A stretch of 64,000 nt of DNA from Arabidopsis thaliana (Eukaryota; Streptophyta; Magnoliopsida; Brassicales; Brassicaceae). The translations under genes were made by a program, and so were the position numbers. The stretch covers positions 1,551,001 to 1,615,000 of the forward strand of contig NC_003075.7 in NCBI RefSeq assembly GCF_000001735.4, read 5' to 3'. Below are positions 22,513-35,746 of this stretch, piece after piece. The notes under the pieces were generated by a model. It was not told the DNA's origin and did no database searches. It saw only the letters and a program-made list of their open reading frames with translations. The number at the start of each line of letters is the position of its first letter. The stretch's first letter is position 1.

Positions 22513-25500
22513 ATGAGCCTCCGCCACCGCACCGTCCCGCCGCAAACCGGACGGCCGTTGGCGGCGGAAGCTGTCGGAATCGAAGAGGAGCCGTACAATA
22601 TCATTCCCGTTAACAATCTCCTCGCCGACCATCCTTCACTCCGTTTTCCCGAGGTTCGTGCCGCCGCTGCTGCTCTTAAAACCGTTGGAGACCTTCGTCG
22701 TCCGCCGTATGTTCAATGGCGTTCTCACTACGATCTCCTCGACTGGCTCGCCTTGTTCTTCGGTTTCCAGAAAGATAACGTTCGTAACCAGCGTGAGCAT
22801 ATGGTGCTTCATCTCGCAAATGCTCAGATGCGTCTCTCTCCGCCGCCGGATAATATTGATTCTCTCGATTCCGCGGTTGTTCGTCGGTTTCGTCGGAAAC
22901 TTCTCGCTAACTACTCTAGCTGGTGTTCGTATTTGGGGAAAAAATCAAATATCTGGATCTCAGATCGGAACCCTGATTCGAGACGAGAGCTTCTCTATGT
23001 TGGACTCTATCTTCTCATTTGGGGAGAGGCTGCGAATCTTCGGTTCATGCCTGAATGTATCTGTTACATCTTCCATAACATGGCCTCTGAGCTCAACAAA
23101 ATCTTAGAGGATTGCCTCGATGAGAACACCGGCCAACCTTACTTGCCTTCTCTCTCAGGCGAAAACGCTTTCTTAACCGGCGTCGTTAAACCTATTTACG
23201 ATACTATCCAAGCTGAGATTGATGAGAGCAAGAACGGTACAGTTGCGCATTGTAAGTGGAGGAACTACGACGATATCAATGAGTACTTCTGGACTGATCG
23301 GTGTTTCAGCAAATTGAAATGGCCGCTTGATTTGGGAAGCAATTTCTTTAAGAGTAGAGGCAAAAGTGTAGGGAAAACTGGTTTCGTGGAGCGCAGGACG
23401 TTCTTCTACCTTTACAGGAGTTTTGATCGACTTTGGGTGATGCTAGCTTTGTTCCTTCAAGCCGCCATTATAGTAGCTTGGGAGGAAAAGCCAGATACCT
23501 CGTCGGTAACAAGGCAGCTGTGGAATGCTCTGAAGGCAAGAGATGTTCAGGTGAGACTATTGACCGTGTTCTTGACATGGAGTGGTATGCGACTCTTGCA
23601 GGCTGTGCTGGACGCGGCTTCACAATATCCCCTCGTTTCCAGAGAGACCAAAAGGCATTTTTTCAGAATGCTGATGAAGGTTATAGCTGCCGCAGTTTGG
23701 ATTGTAGCTTTCACTGTCCTCTACACTAACATCTGGAAGCAGAAGAGGCAAGACAGGCAGTGGTCCAATGCCGCGACGACTAAGATATACCAATTCCTTT
23801 ACGCTGTGGGGGCCTTCTTGGTGCCCGAAATCCTGGCTTTGGCTTTGTTTATTATCCCATGGATGAGAAACTTCCTGGAAGAGACCAATTGGAAAATATT
23901 CTTTGCTCTAACTTGGTGGTTTCAAGGCAAAAGCTTTGTGGGTCGAGGTTTGAGAGAGGGTTTAGTGGACAACATCAAGTACTCGACTTTCTGGATCTTT
24001 GTCCTAGCTACAAAGTTTACATTTAGTTACTTCCTGCAGGTTAAGCCAATGATTAAACCCTCAAAGCTGCTATGGAACTTAAAGGATGTCGATTATGAGT
24101 GGCATCAGTTTTATGGAGACAGCAATAGGTTTTCTGTCGCATTGTTATGGTTGCCAGTTGTGTTGATATATCTGATGGATATCCAAATTTGGTACGCAAT
24201 CTATTCTTCGATTGTTGGTGCTGTTGTTGGGCTGTTTGATCATCTGGGGGAGATCAGGGACATGGGACAGCTGAGGCTAAGGTTTCAATTCTTTGCTAGT
24301 GCTATTCAATTCAACCTAATGCCTGAGGAACAACTCCTGAATGCTAGAGGCTTTGGTAACAAGTTCAAGGACGGCATTCATAGGTAGTCCGTGGAAGCAT
24401 GCTACTAATATTCCTAAATAATTTTCTGTACAACGCTTGACTTGACTGTACAAGCTGTGAAATTTTACTTTTGTTAACGCAGATGCTGCATATAATTAAA
24501 TTTTTCAATATTGTAATAACTTGAGGTTGTGTACTGTATGCAGATTGAAGCTAAGGTATGGATTTGGGAGGCCGTTTAAGAAACTTGAGTCGAATCAGGT
24601 CGAGGCCAACAAGTTTGCGTTGATCTGGAACGAAATCATCTTAGCTTTCAGAGAAGAGGATATAGTTTCTGATCGTGAAGTAGAGCTACTGGAGCTGCCA
24701 AAGAATTCCTGGGATGTGACGGTTATTCGCTGGCCGTGTTTCTTGTTGTGCAATGAGCTTTTGCTTGCACTGAGCCAGGCCAGAGAGCTGATAGACGCAC
24801 CTGATAAATGGCTGTGGCACAAAATATGCAAGAATGAATACAGGCGTTGTGCTGTAGTTGAGGCATATGACAGCATCAAACATCTATTGCTCTCAATCAT
24901 CAAAGTTGACACTGAAGAACATTCGATAATTACGGTCTTCTTTCAGATAATTAATCAGTCCATTCAGTCAGAGCAGTTCACCAAGACCTTTAGAGTGGAC
25001 CTGCTGCCAAAAATTTATGAAACACTGCAGAAATTGGTTGGGCTGGTAAATGATGAGGAAACAGATAGTGGGCGGGTGGTGAATGTTCTGCAGTCTCTTT
25101 ATGAGATTGCAACTCGACAGTTCTTTATAGAGAAGAAGACAACTGAACAGCTATCTAATGAAGGTTTAACTCCTCGAGACCCAGCCTCAAAGTTGCTGTT
25201 TCAAAATGCTATTAGGCTTCCTGATGCAAGCAATGAAGACTTCTACCGGCAGGTTAGGCGTTTACACACGATTCTCACCTCTAGGGACTCTATGCACAGC
25301 GTCCCTGTGAATCTAGAGGCGAGACGGCGGATTGCTTTCTTCAGTAATTCGCTTTTCATGAACATGCCTCATGCCCCTCAGGTTGAGAAAATGATGGCGT
25401 TCAGTGTTCTGACTCCATATTACAGTGAGGAAGTTGTATACAGCAAAGAACAGCTCCGAAATGAGACTGAGGATGGGATTTCCACCCTATACTACCTGCA

Positions 25501-28195
25501 GACAATTTATGCTGATGAATGGAAAAATTTCAAGGAACGGATGCATAGGGAAGGAATCAAGACAGATAGTGAGTTGTGGACAACCAAGCTGAGAGACCTC
25601 AGGCTTTGGGCTTCCTACAGAGGTCAGACATTGGCACGTACAGTTCGTGGGATGATGTACTACTACCGGGCTCTTAAGATGCTCGCTTTTCTTGACTCTG
25701 CGTCTGAAATGGACATTCGGGAGGGTGCTCAGGAGCTTGGTTCAGTGAGGAATTTGCAGGGAGAACTGGGTGGTCAATCTGATGGGTTTGTCTCTGAAAA
25801 CGACCGATCTTCCTTAAGCAGAGCAAGTAGTTCCGTGAGTACGCTGTATAAAGGCCATGAGTATGGGACTGCATTGATGAAATTCACATATGTTGTGGCG
25901 TGTCAGATCTACGGGTCTCAAAAAGCAAAGAAAGAGCCTCAGGCAGAGGAAATTCTGTATCTGATGAAGCAGAACGAAGCTCTCCGTATTGCATATGTGG
26001 ATGAGGTGCCTGCGGGAAGAGGAGAGACTGATTATTACTCCGTTCTGGTGAAATACGATCACCAGTTGGAGAAGGAAGTGGAAATATTCCGTGTGAAGCT
26101 ACCTGGTCCAGTGAAGCTGGGCGAGGGAAAGCCAGAGAACCAGAATCATGCAATGATCTTTACCCGTGGTGATGCTGTTCAGACCATTGATATGAACCAA
26201 GACAGTTATTTTGAGGAAGCTCTCAAGATGAGAAATTTGCTCCAGGAGTACAACCATTATCATGGTATCAGAAAACCAACTATTCTTGGTGTCAGGGAGC
26301 ATATCTTCACGGGATCAGTCTCGTCACTGGCGTGGTTCATGTCTGCTCAGGAGACAAGTTTTGTCACTCTTGGTCAGCGTGTTCTTGCAAACCCACTGAA
26401 GGTCAGAATGCATTATGGCCACCCTGATGTATTTGACAGATTCTGGTTCTTGAGTCGAGGCGGCATCAGTAAGGCTTCCAGAGTTATAAATATCAGTGAG
26501 GACATCTTTGCCGGGTTTAACTGCACGTTAAGGGGGGGAAACGTCACCCACCACGAGTACATTCAGGTTGGGAAGGGTCCACAATTTGGATTATTTCTAA
26601 CTAACTATACTGCTACAACGTTTTTTTAACGTTTTTAACGTTTATTAATTATGCAATCTACTTTTGTTATAATTATGTAATTTAACGTTTTTTAATCTTC
26701 TAAATTCAAAAAATTTGAGTAACCTTTGTCTTTATGCATTTTTCAGGTCGGGAAGGGACGGGATGTTGGATTGAATCAGATATCAATGTTTGAGGCTAAG
26801 GTAGCCAGTGGGAACGGAGAGCAGGTTCTCAGCCGAGATGTGTACCGGCTCGGGCACAGGCTTGATTTCTTCAGAATGTTATCATTTTTCTACACAACTG
26901 TAGGGTTTTTCTTCAACACAATGATGGTCATTCTTACTGTTTACGCTTTCCTCTGGGGACGGGTTTATCTGGCTCTCAGCGGGGTTGAGAAGTCCGCTCT
27001 AGCAGACAGTACGGACACCAACGCCGCGCTTGGGGTGATCCTGAACCAGCAGTTCATCATTCAGCTCGGTCTGTTCACTGCCCTGCCAATGATTGTTGAA
27101 TGGTCTCTCGAGGAGGGTTTCCTTCTAGCGATATGGAATTTCATTCGAATGCAGATTCAGCTTTCAGCTGTCTTCTACACATTCTCAATGGGGACCAGAG
27201 CTCACTATTTCGGTCGAACTATTCTCCATGGTGGGGCCAAGTATAGAGCCACTGGACGTGGATTTGTTGTCGAGCACAAGGGATTCACTGAGAACTACCG
27301 ACTGTATGCACGCAGTCACTTTGTGAAGGCCATCGAGCTTGGGCTGATCCTCATAGTCTACGCTTCGCACAGTCCGATTGCCAAAGACTCGTTGATTTAC
27401 ATAGCCATGACTATCACCAGCTGGTTTCTTGTGATTTCATGGATAATGGCCCCATTTGTGTTTAACCCATCAGGATTCGACTGGCTTAAGACAGTCTATG
27501 ACTTTGAAGACTTCATGAACTGGATCTGGTACCAAGGCAGAATCTCAACGAAATCTGAACAAAGCTGGGAAAAATGGTGGTACGAGGAACAGGACCACCT
27601 GAGAAACACCGGGAAGGCAGGATTATTTGTGGAGATCATCTTGGTCCTCCGGTTTTTCTTCTTCCAGTATGGGATTGTATACCAGCTTAAAATTGCAAAC
27701 GGATCCACCAGCCTTTTTGTCTACTTGTTCTCATGGATATACATCTTTGCTATATTTGTGCTCTTCCTAGTCATCCAATACGCCCGTGACAAGTACTCGG
27801 CAAAAGCTCACATACGGTACAGGCTTGTCCAATTCCTCCTGATCGTGCTTGCTATACTGGTGATTGTTGCTTTGCTCGAGTTCACGCATTTCAGCTTCAT
27901 CGATATCTTCACAAGCCTTCTTGCATTCATCCCAACTGGCTGGGGAATTCTGCTGATCGCACAGACTCAAAGGAAGTGGCTGAAGAATTACACTATTTTC
28001 TGGAATGCTGTTGTCTCTGTTGCTCGCATGTATGACATATTGTTTGGGATACTCATAATGGTTCCAGTAGCGTTCTTGTCATGGATGCCTGGATTCCAGT
28101 CAATGCAAACGAGGATATTATTCAATGAAGCTTTTAGCAGAGGACTTCGCATCATGCAGATTGTCACTGGGAAGAAATCAAAAGGCGATGTCTAA
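22513..28195 (+). CDS. GSL5: Callose synthase GSL5 (CALS12/PMR4)
   Basis: Three exons, 22513-24383, 24544-26566 and 26747-28195, join in phase to 1780 residues, the length of Arabidopsis GSL5/PMR4. Borders are CATAG|GTAGT, TATGCAG|ATTG, ATTCAG|GTTGG and TTTCAG|GTCGG. The enzyme makes beta-1,3-glucan (callose) from UDP-glucose at the plasma membrane. GSL5 supplies wound and papillary callose at fungal attack sites, and its loss raises salicylate-dependent mildew resistance. Exon 1 encodes the soluble N-terminus and the first membrane spans (from ~residue 300). Exon 2 encodes most of the large cytosolic glucan-synthase domain (e.g. NQNHAMIFTRGDAVQTIDMN). Exon 3 starts VGKGRDVGLNQI and carries the C-terminal membrane spans. 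Most GSL genes have dozens of introns; this one has two. Intron 2 follows residue 1298 and has an unusual duplicated border. Confidence 0.98.
26567..26746 (+). other. GSL5: GSL5 intron 2 with duplicated border sequence
   Basis: 180-bp GT-AG intron. Its first bases (GTTGGGAAGGG after ATTCAG) nearly repeat the start of the next exon (GTCGGGAAGGG after TTTCAG). If retained, it adds 20 codons beginning VGKGPQFG and then a stop, cutting the enzyme before its C-terminal membrane part. Confidence 0.9.
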
Positions 28196-29252
28196 GTTTA
28201 AAAAACGGTAAAGCTCCTTGTTCTCAACACCTTATGTTATGATCGTTTAAATCCTGGATTTCACACCAATGCGGGCTTTAAATTTGTGTAGGTCTTAAGA
28301 AGTAAATGGTAGTTCAAATCCTATTGGTATGTGGCGAAGGAATCAGTTGGAGGTTAGTTTTCCCGAAACAACCGAATTCGAAGTTTTGTTTCGTCTAAAG
28401 AAAAACTCAGATGCTGATGATTTATCTTTGTATTTTAAACAGGTTTTTGGAGAGTTTGGTTGGATGAGGAATCGGGAAGTTGGTTTGATTCGGTTAGATG
28501 GGTTTAGGGAGATATTTGATTGTCAGTGTGTGTGGAGGGAACTCTGATTCTTGTATGGTTTTTGTTCTAAAGGTACAGCAATTTGTGTAGTGAGGCTTTG
28601 TGTATTTGTTCTCCTTCTCTCATTATAGAGCTTTAGAGCATTTTTAGTTTATATTCAGATTGTTATCTAATGTCATCTCGCAGAGCTTTTGTTCACATTT
28701 CACATCTTTTCTTCTCCTTCTTAGTAGAGATCAGTTTCAGATTAGATACTTGTCCATATTCCACTACTCTCGTCTATTATCGGTTTCTGCTTGTCAATTT
28801 CTGGGTCCAAAATTGAAATAAATTTATATAATTGGACCACAACACCACTTTGTCGGTTTTGACTTTTCTACTTGGATGCTCCTGAACTTCTTGCTCCCTT
28901 TTCTATTACAAATTGGGAAACAATCAGTGTGAATTGGGGAATAAAAAAAAACAGAATTGAGCAATTAAAGCCACGTGGCAAGAAATCGACGAGGGACCAA
29001 CGTGTTTGTCTGCAAGATCTAATCCTTTTATTAACAAAACGGCGACTGATCTAACGGGAAACTTTTAAAATCGAGAAATTGTTAATAATAAATTCAACTA
29101 CTTCTGGGCCATCATCATCAATCTTGTTCGTCTTCCTTTTGATCTTATCAAACTACAGTCAAATCACTCAGAGAAAGCTACTAGGTCTCTCCTCGACATT
29201 TGCTTTCAATTCGATCCAGTAATTTTCTTCTCATCGGAGAGAGAAAAAAAAA
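28196..29252. other. Spacer between GSL5 and TPC1
   Basis: Contains the GSL5 3' region and the TPC1 promoter and leader. Small open frames (e.g. 28329-28547) carry no recognisable domain. Confidence 0.4.
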
Positions 29253-32200
29253 ATGGAAGACCCGTTGATTGGTAGAGATAGTCTTGGTGGTGGTGGTACG
29301 GATCGGGTTCGTCGATCAGAAGCTATCACGCATGGTACTCCGTTTCAGAAAGCAGCTGCACTCGTTGATCTGGTTCTCTTATTCTCTTACACCCTAATTT
29401 TGAATTCGTTTTCCTCTTTGACTTTTCAAAAAGTTTCTATACATGGATCACATCGCCTCCAAGAGAGATTCTATGTATTTTATCAGTTCATTAAGTCAGT
29501 GTTTTTGTTAAGCTGAGAAGATGAATCGTTTCTTCTTCTGAGTGATTTCTTCGTATAAGGATTAGTCAATGCTTTTGTGTGTATATCCTCACGAAATTAG
29601 CATTGTTTGAAAATTGGGAATGGAGATATCTGTTGTTTCATTGTCTCTAAAGTCTTATGTCAAGAGGATTGTTGGATTGACTCTGATTTGTGGTATGTAG
29701 GCTGAAGATGGTATTGGTCTTCCTGTGGAAATACTTGATCAGTCGAGTTTCGGGGAGTCTGCTAGGTATTACTTCATCTTCACACGTTTGGATCTGATCT
29801 GGTCACTCAACTATTTCGCTCTGCTTTTCCTTAACTTCTTCGAGGTCAGCACATTTCTTTGGTATACACCAACCTTGCTTGAAAAATTTATAGAAAATCA
29901 CAACTTGAAAGTAATCACACACTTTTCCTGTCTTTTGCAGCAACCATTGTGGTGTGAAAAAAACCCTAAACCGTCTTGCAAAGATAGAGATTACTATTAC
30001 CTGGGAGAGTTACCGTACTTGACCAATGCAGAATCCATTATCTATGAGGCAAGTAATTACACTTAAGTCTTGTTTGCCTTTGTTTTTTTGCTATAGATGC
30101 ATAGATTTAGTGCAGATGGGCTCATGATATACATGTACATCCACTTGAAAGTTTAAGACTTGAATTGCCTTATGTTTGTTTTCTTTAAATCTTGAGAAGC
30201 CTTGAGTATTTATTCAAGACTAGTTTATCTCGTTTAATTCGTCGTTAAGAACTTAATATCAACACTCACATCTTATTTTGGATATGTTTATTATAAGGAC
30301 TGGCCAAGATCCTTTTCTCATTGTGCTGAAATTATAATATTCTTTGCTGTCCAAATAGGTGATTACCCTGGCTATACTCCTTGTACATACTTTCTTCCCG
30401 ATATCCTATGAAGGTTCCCGAATCTTTTGGACTAGTCGCCTGAATCTAGTGAAGGTATTTCCTTACTAGCCACTTCACAGTTTTGTGTTTCTTCTTTTTG
30501 TTGAAAATCGATCAGAAAGTAAGAAATTCCTTTTCTTCGTGCAACAATTTGTCTTCATATTGATTCCAGGTTGCTTGCGTGGTAATTTTGTTTGTTGATG
30601 TGCTGGTTGACTTTCTGTATCTGTCTCCACTGGCTTTCGACTTTCTCCCTTTTAGAATCGCCCCATACGTGAGAGTTATCATATTCATCCTCAGCATAAG
30701 GTATCCGTAGATCTCTGCTTCTTTTCTATCAACTATATGGGTTATATGTCTTTATTTCTATAGACAAAGATGCGCAGATCATGTCATGTATGATAAATGT
30801 CGACGTGTGATTATTTGACCTACTATTCCTCCTATTAAATCTCTAAATACAGCACATTCCCCAAAGTTATGATTCTTTACATTTCTGTACAGGGAACTTC
30901 GGGACACCCTTGTCCTTCTGTCTGGAATGCTTGGCACATACTTGAATATCTTGGTCAGTGGCCTTCCCCAATCATTTTTGACTTTCAGATAAGTAATTAA
31001 CTCATATTGATTGTCATCCTATTTACTTAACTCCTTGAATATTTTCACAGGCTCTATGGATGCTGTTCCTTCTATTTGCCAGTTGGATTGCTTTTGTTAT
31101 GTTTGAGGACACGCAGCAGGGCCTCACGGTCTTCACTTCATATGGTGCAACTCTTTACCAGATGTTTATTTTGTTCACAACATCCAACAATCCTGATGTC
31201 TGGATTCCTGCATACAAGTAAGTATTAGGTGAAATCCCATTTGTGTCTCAGTTTGCTTGTATGGCGTTGCATCCAGTAATTTAGTGACTTATTTGTTCTG
31301 TCCTCTAAGGTCTTCTCGCTGGTCTTCGGTGTTCTTCGTGCTCTACGTGCTAATTGGCGTCTACTTTGTCACAAACTTGATTCTTGCCGTTGTTTATGAC
31401 AGTTTCAAAGAACAGGTGGATTAAGGATTTGATGTTTGTATGGTTCTTATGTCAGCTTTTAAAACAAAAGTATTAACCTCTTTTGACACCTTGTGTCATA
31501 TCATATCTATTCTGTTTGCAGCTCGCAAAGCAAGTATCTGGAATGGATCAAATGAAGAGAAGAATGTTGGAGAAAGCCTTTGGTCTTATAGACTCAGACG
31601 TAAGTTCATCTACGCATAGTGATTATATCTACTCCTAGAGATATCCGGAGAAGTTCTCCTTGGGCAAAGATCTTCATGAATGGAGAGTCTTTGTATAGTT
31701 AACCACTTTGCTGAGCATATATTTCTTCGTTCTTTATTTCATGTTTTAACAGAAAAACGGGGAGATTGATAAGAACCAATGCATTAAGCTCTTTGAACAG
31801 TTGACTAATTACAGGTTTGTTGCTATGATCTTTGGTATTTTCAATCTTTCCTATGTTTCGAAAAAGAAATACATCTTTTATATACTTGTTTGTGGTTTCT
31901 TCCCTTTTGTATGTTAACTTGTGAGACCTGATAATGATATGCATTCATTTTTCCTTATAGGACGTTGCCGAAGATATCAAAAGAAGAATTCGGATTGATA
32001 TTTGATGAGCTTGACGATACTCGTGACTTTAAGGTAGAGATCTGTGAAGGATGTGGCACATATGATCAGGATACACCTTAAGATTACTATTCACCTAAAC
32101 CTCTTGACGACTAACAGATTCTTTGTCCCCTTTTTGTTTCCTGTTGAGCAGATAAACAAGGATGAGTTTGCTGACCTCTGCCAGGCCATTGCTTTAAGAT

Positions 32201-34691
32201 TCCAAAAGGAGGAAGTAGTAAGTTCACATATACTTTATTTTCCTTCTCTCAAAATTTACTTACCTCCACCATATGTTTACATTAGCGATCCTTTTTGTTT
32301 TCATTGCAGCCGTCTCTCTTTGAACATTTTCCGCAAATTTACCATTCCGCCTTATCACAACAACTGAGAGCCTTTGTTCGAAGCCCCAACTTTGGCTACG
32401 CTATTTCTTTCATCCTCATTATCAATTTCATTGCTGTCGTTGTTGAAACAACGGTATATCATGTTCCCATATTTCTTTGACATGCGATTCCTAATTCTTT
32501 CATAAGCCATAACAGATTTTGGTATGCAGCTTGATATCGAAGAAAGCTCGGCTCAGAAGCCATGGCAGGTTGCCGAGTTTGTCTTTGGTAAGAACTTGAA
32601 TAGGTTTCCACTATCTTCTCTCCATTTTGTATTTTTCTTCTATTTGATGCTTTGTGAAGTGTATAATCTATGGTTACTGAGAAATATGATGAAAAGATGA
32701 AGAATGAAATAGAAGTTAAGCTATTTCCTGTGTTATTACACTGAGTAGAGTACTTCTATGGATCATATTAGATTGTAACAGCCGAATTTTATTGACCACC
32801 TTTTCAGAGTCTTAACTTTTTCTTCTTTTAATTTCTATCTTTGAATGTTTTTACAGGTTGGATATATGTGTTGGAGATGGCTCTGAAGATCTATACATAT
32901 GGATTTGAGAATTATTGGAGAGAGGGTGCTAACCGATTTGATTTTCTAGTCACATGGGTCATAGGTAACCTATTGAAGCAGCATTTTCATCTTGTTTTGC
33001 TGATTGAGTGATTGATGGCTATGCTATAAGTGATAATCTTTGTATCTGCAGTTATTGGGGAAACAGCTACCTTCATAACTCCAGACGAGAATACTTTCTT
33101 CTCAAATGGAGAATGGTGAGGAATAACGATGACATATTTGTTACAATGGTCTTCTTTTGTACTAACCCAGACTCTGGTTCTCATTGATAGGATCCGGTAC
33201 CTTCTCCTGGCGAGAATGTTAAGACTGATAAGGCTTCTTATGAACGTCCAGCGATACCGAGCATTTATTGCGACGTTCATAACTCTTATTCCAAGTTTGA
33301 TGCCATATTTAGGGACCATTTTCTGCGTGCTGTGTATCTACTGCTCTATTGGCGTACAGGTAAATCAGACTACTGAGTTTTTTGTCTGAAAAATGCAAGC
33401 TTATGATGAAGCCTTGGTCAATGGTCATTCTCGTCATTTTTGATTATTCTAAGCCTCTTGAAATTCTTCATCTTTCCGTTCATCTGAATGTTTTAGGAAC
33501 CGCTGAACTGCTACTCTCATGTGTTTTCCCTGTCTTCTCTCACGGGTTCTATTTCCCAAATCAGATATAAAAATTTCTTCATCTCATTTCTCCGTAGGTC
33601 TTTGGAGGGCTTGTGAATGCTGGGAACAAAAAGCTCTTTGAAACCGAATTGGCTGAGGATGAGTATCCTTTTTAACTTTCTGAAAAACTTTTAATGCACT
33701 CAACACAGTCTTAGTACACCTTCTCTGTTCCTGTGATTGCTAGTGTGTTTTTAATTTTTTATTACTGGGGTAAAAACGTTTTCAGTATAAGATCGTTTCT
33801 TGACGGGAAAAACTCAGCTACCTTTTGTTCAACTTCAATGACTACCCCAATGGAATGGTCACACTCTTCAATCTGCTAGTTATGGGTAACTGGCAAGTAT
33901 GGATGGAGGTAATTTCACTCTTCTGTTAGTCCCAACTTTAGACTCATTATAGTTTCCAACAAGAAGTATCGCAAGATTCATTGGAGCTGAGGAGGCCAAT
34001 GCTAGATGTACTATAAACAGCTTGCTTCTTATTTGCCAATCACTATGGTGCAATGGTTTTAACTACTCTTAATTTCTTTCAGAGCTACAAAGATTTGACG
34101 GGCACGTGGTGGAGCATTACATATTTCGTCAGTTTCTATGTCATCACTATTTTACTTCTGTTGAATTTGGTGAGTTTCACTGACGCCAACTCCTAAGAGC
34201 TCGATCAAACAGAGGCCATGATTGTTGTAAAGAAACTTAACTCTGCTTCTTAGATCGACTTATAATGCGTGTTTGTTTCAGGTTGTTGCCTTTGTCTTGG
34301 AGGCGTTCTTTACTGAGCTGGATCTTGAAGAAGAAGAAAAATGTCAAGGACAGGTTTGTTATTGTCTTTGATTCGCCATAAAGTTACAGATGTTGGGGAG
34401 ATTAGAAAAGTAAAGAACCTTTTGGTTCGTGTTCAATCGGCAATGTTTTCATCTCGTTATTGTATCGTTGCAGGATTCTCAAGAAAAAAGAAACAGGCGT
34501 CGATCTGCAGGGTAAGTAGATAGGTCAAATTGTTGGTTGGTAATATCATACTAGACTCAAAATCTGAAGGTTTATTTTGTTTTTATGGTTATTAAAGGTC
34601 GAAGTCTCGGAGTCAGAGAGTTGATACACTTCTTCATCACATGTTGGGTGATGAACTCAGCAAACCAGAGTGTTCCACTTCTGACACATAA
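29253..34691 (+). CDS. TPC1: Vacuolar two-pore cation channel TPC1
   Basis: I placed 23 coding exons: 29253-29372, 29701-29844, 29941-30048, 30359-30454, 30570-30700, 30893-30953, 31051-31217, 31310-31415, 31522-31599, 31753-31814, 31961-32033, 32152-32217, 32310-32453, 32530-32587, 32857-32964, 33052-33115, 33191-33359, 33598-33662, 33818-33908, 34083-34169, 34282-34353, 34474-34511, 34598-34691. They total 2202 nt, giving 733 residues, the known TPC1 length. The protein has two six-helix channel repeats joined by a cytosolic linker with EF-hands ([26 protein letters not shown]). The second repeat carries the voltage sensor ([16 protein letters not shown]). It is the slow-vacuolar channel, gated by voltage and calcium, and acts in long-distance calcium signalling. 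Intron 3 uses a GC donor; all others are GT-AG. Confidence 0.98.
30049..30358 (+). other. TPC1: GC-AG intron 3 of TPC1
   Basis: The exon ends TATGAG and the intron starts GCAAGT, an excellent GC-donor context. It ends CAAATAG before GTGATT. Using the nearby GT four bases on would shift the frame, and only the GC donor gives the continuous YEVITL reading. Confidence 0.9.
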
Positions 34692-35746
34692 AACAAAACA
34701 AGATCGTTAAGAGCTTATTTATACGTTTATACTGTGAATCTTTGATTCTATATGGAGAGATCAATAGAATCTAGAAGGTGACTAAATTTTTTCTTCTTTT
34801 GGGTGAAGATTTAATATAAGACGATTGTGTTATAATTTGTCATGAAAACATATGACTATATGACTATATGAGCATCAATTTCTTTAACACTTTTGTAATG
34901 TTTACTGAGTTTTACTTTGACCTTTTAAAATGTAACTTTTATTAGTAAAAAATCCAAAAGAACATGAAATTGGAAGAGTACCTATCACTAGTAATGTTTT
35001 GAGAATTAGGCTTCCTTATTAGGATTTTTGCCAAAATAGAAATCTCTCTTTAATTGATCAATGTGTGATAGTGATATTCCGAATCCTCATTACTAATTGA
35101 ATCGAAAAGATCTATGAATTGATCAAAATATCCGCTCAATTGGCTATAATTGGTTACTTGAACAAAACTAAAATTGTAGAATCATATTAAATATTTGACG
35201 ATACGACTTTCGATATTTTCCTAAAGCATCCGATTCGTGCGAATTTGTCTTCCAACTAATGAAGAGATTTTGGTGGAATTGCCACATATGAAATTGAGCA
35301 CAATTTTGCAAAGAAATAGTCCACTCAATATCATTTGACTGAATAGTTGACCCAACTCATTGTTGTTTGAAGAAACCTTCTTTTCAATTGGTATTTTTCG
35401 CGAAAAGGAAACATTAAATAACCATTCCAGCCTTTCAATAAGATTTCGAATAGCTAAGAGAGATATATTGGACCTTACATTTTGAATGATTTGAGTTTTA
35501 GTGGGGTTTCTATGGTTTTAATGATTTTAGGAAAGTTAATGTGATTTTTTTGTAAAAAAATTTCAAATTCCATCTAAAATCATGAAATTTATCATCAAAC
35601 ACATACCCCAAATTTCTCATGACTCTTTATACTTTCCTCTAGTCTCACCCATGATGATACAAATCTCACCAAATCACTAGTCATTTAAAAAAAAAAAAAG
35701 CTAAAAAATCAACCCAAATATTTTTAAAATTACTCAAATCTCAAAT
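34692..35746. other. Spacer after TPC1
   Basis: AT-rich, about 1 kb; TPC1 3' UTR followed by non-coding sequence. I see no element. Confidence 0.4.
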
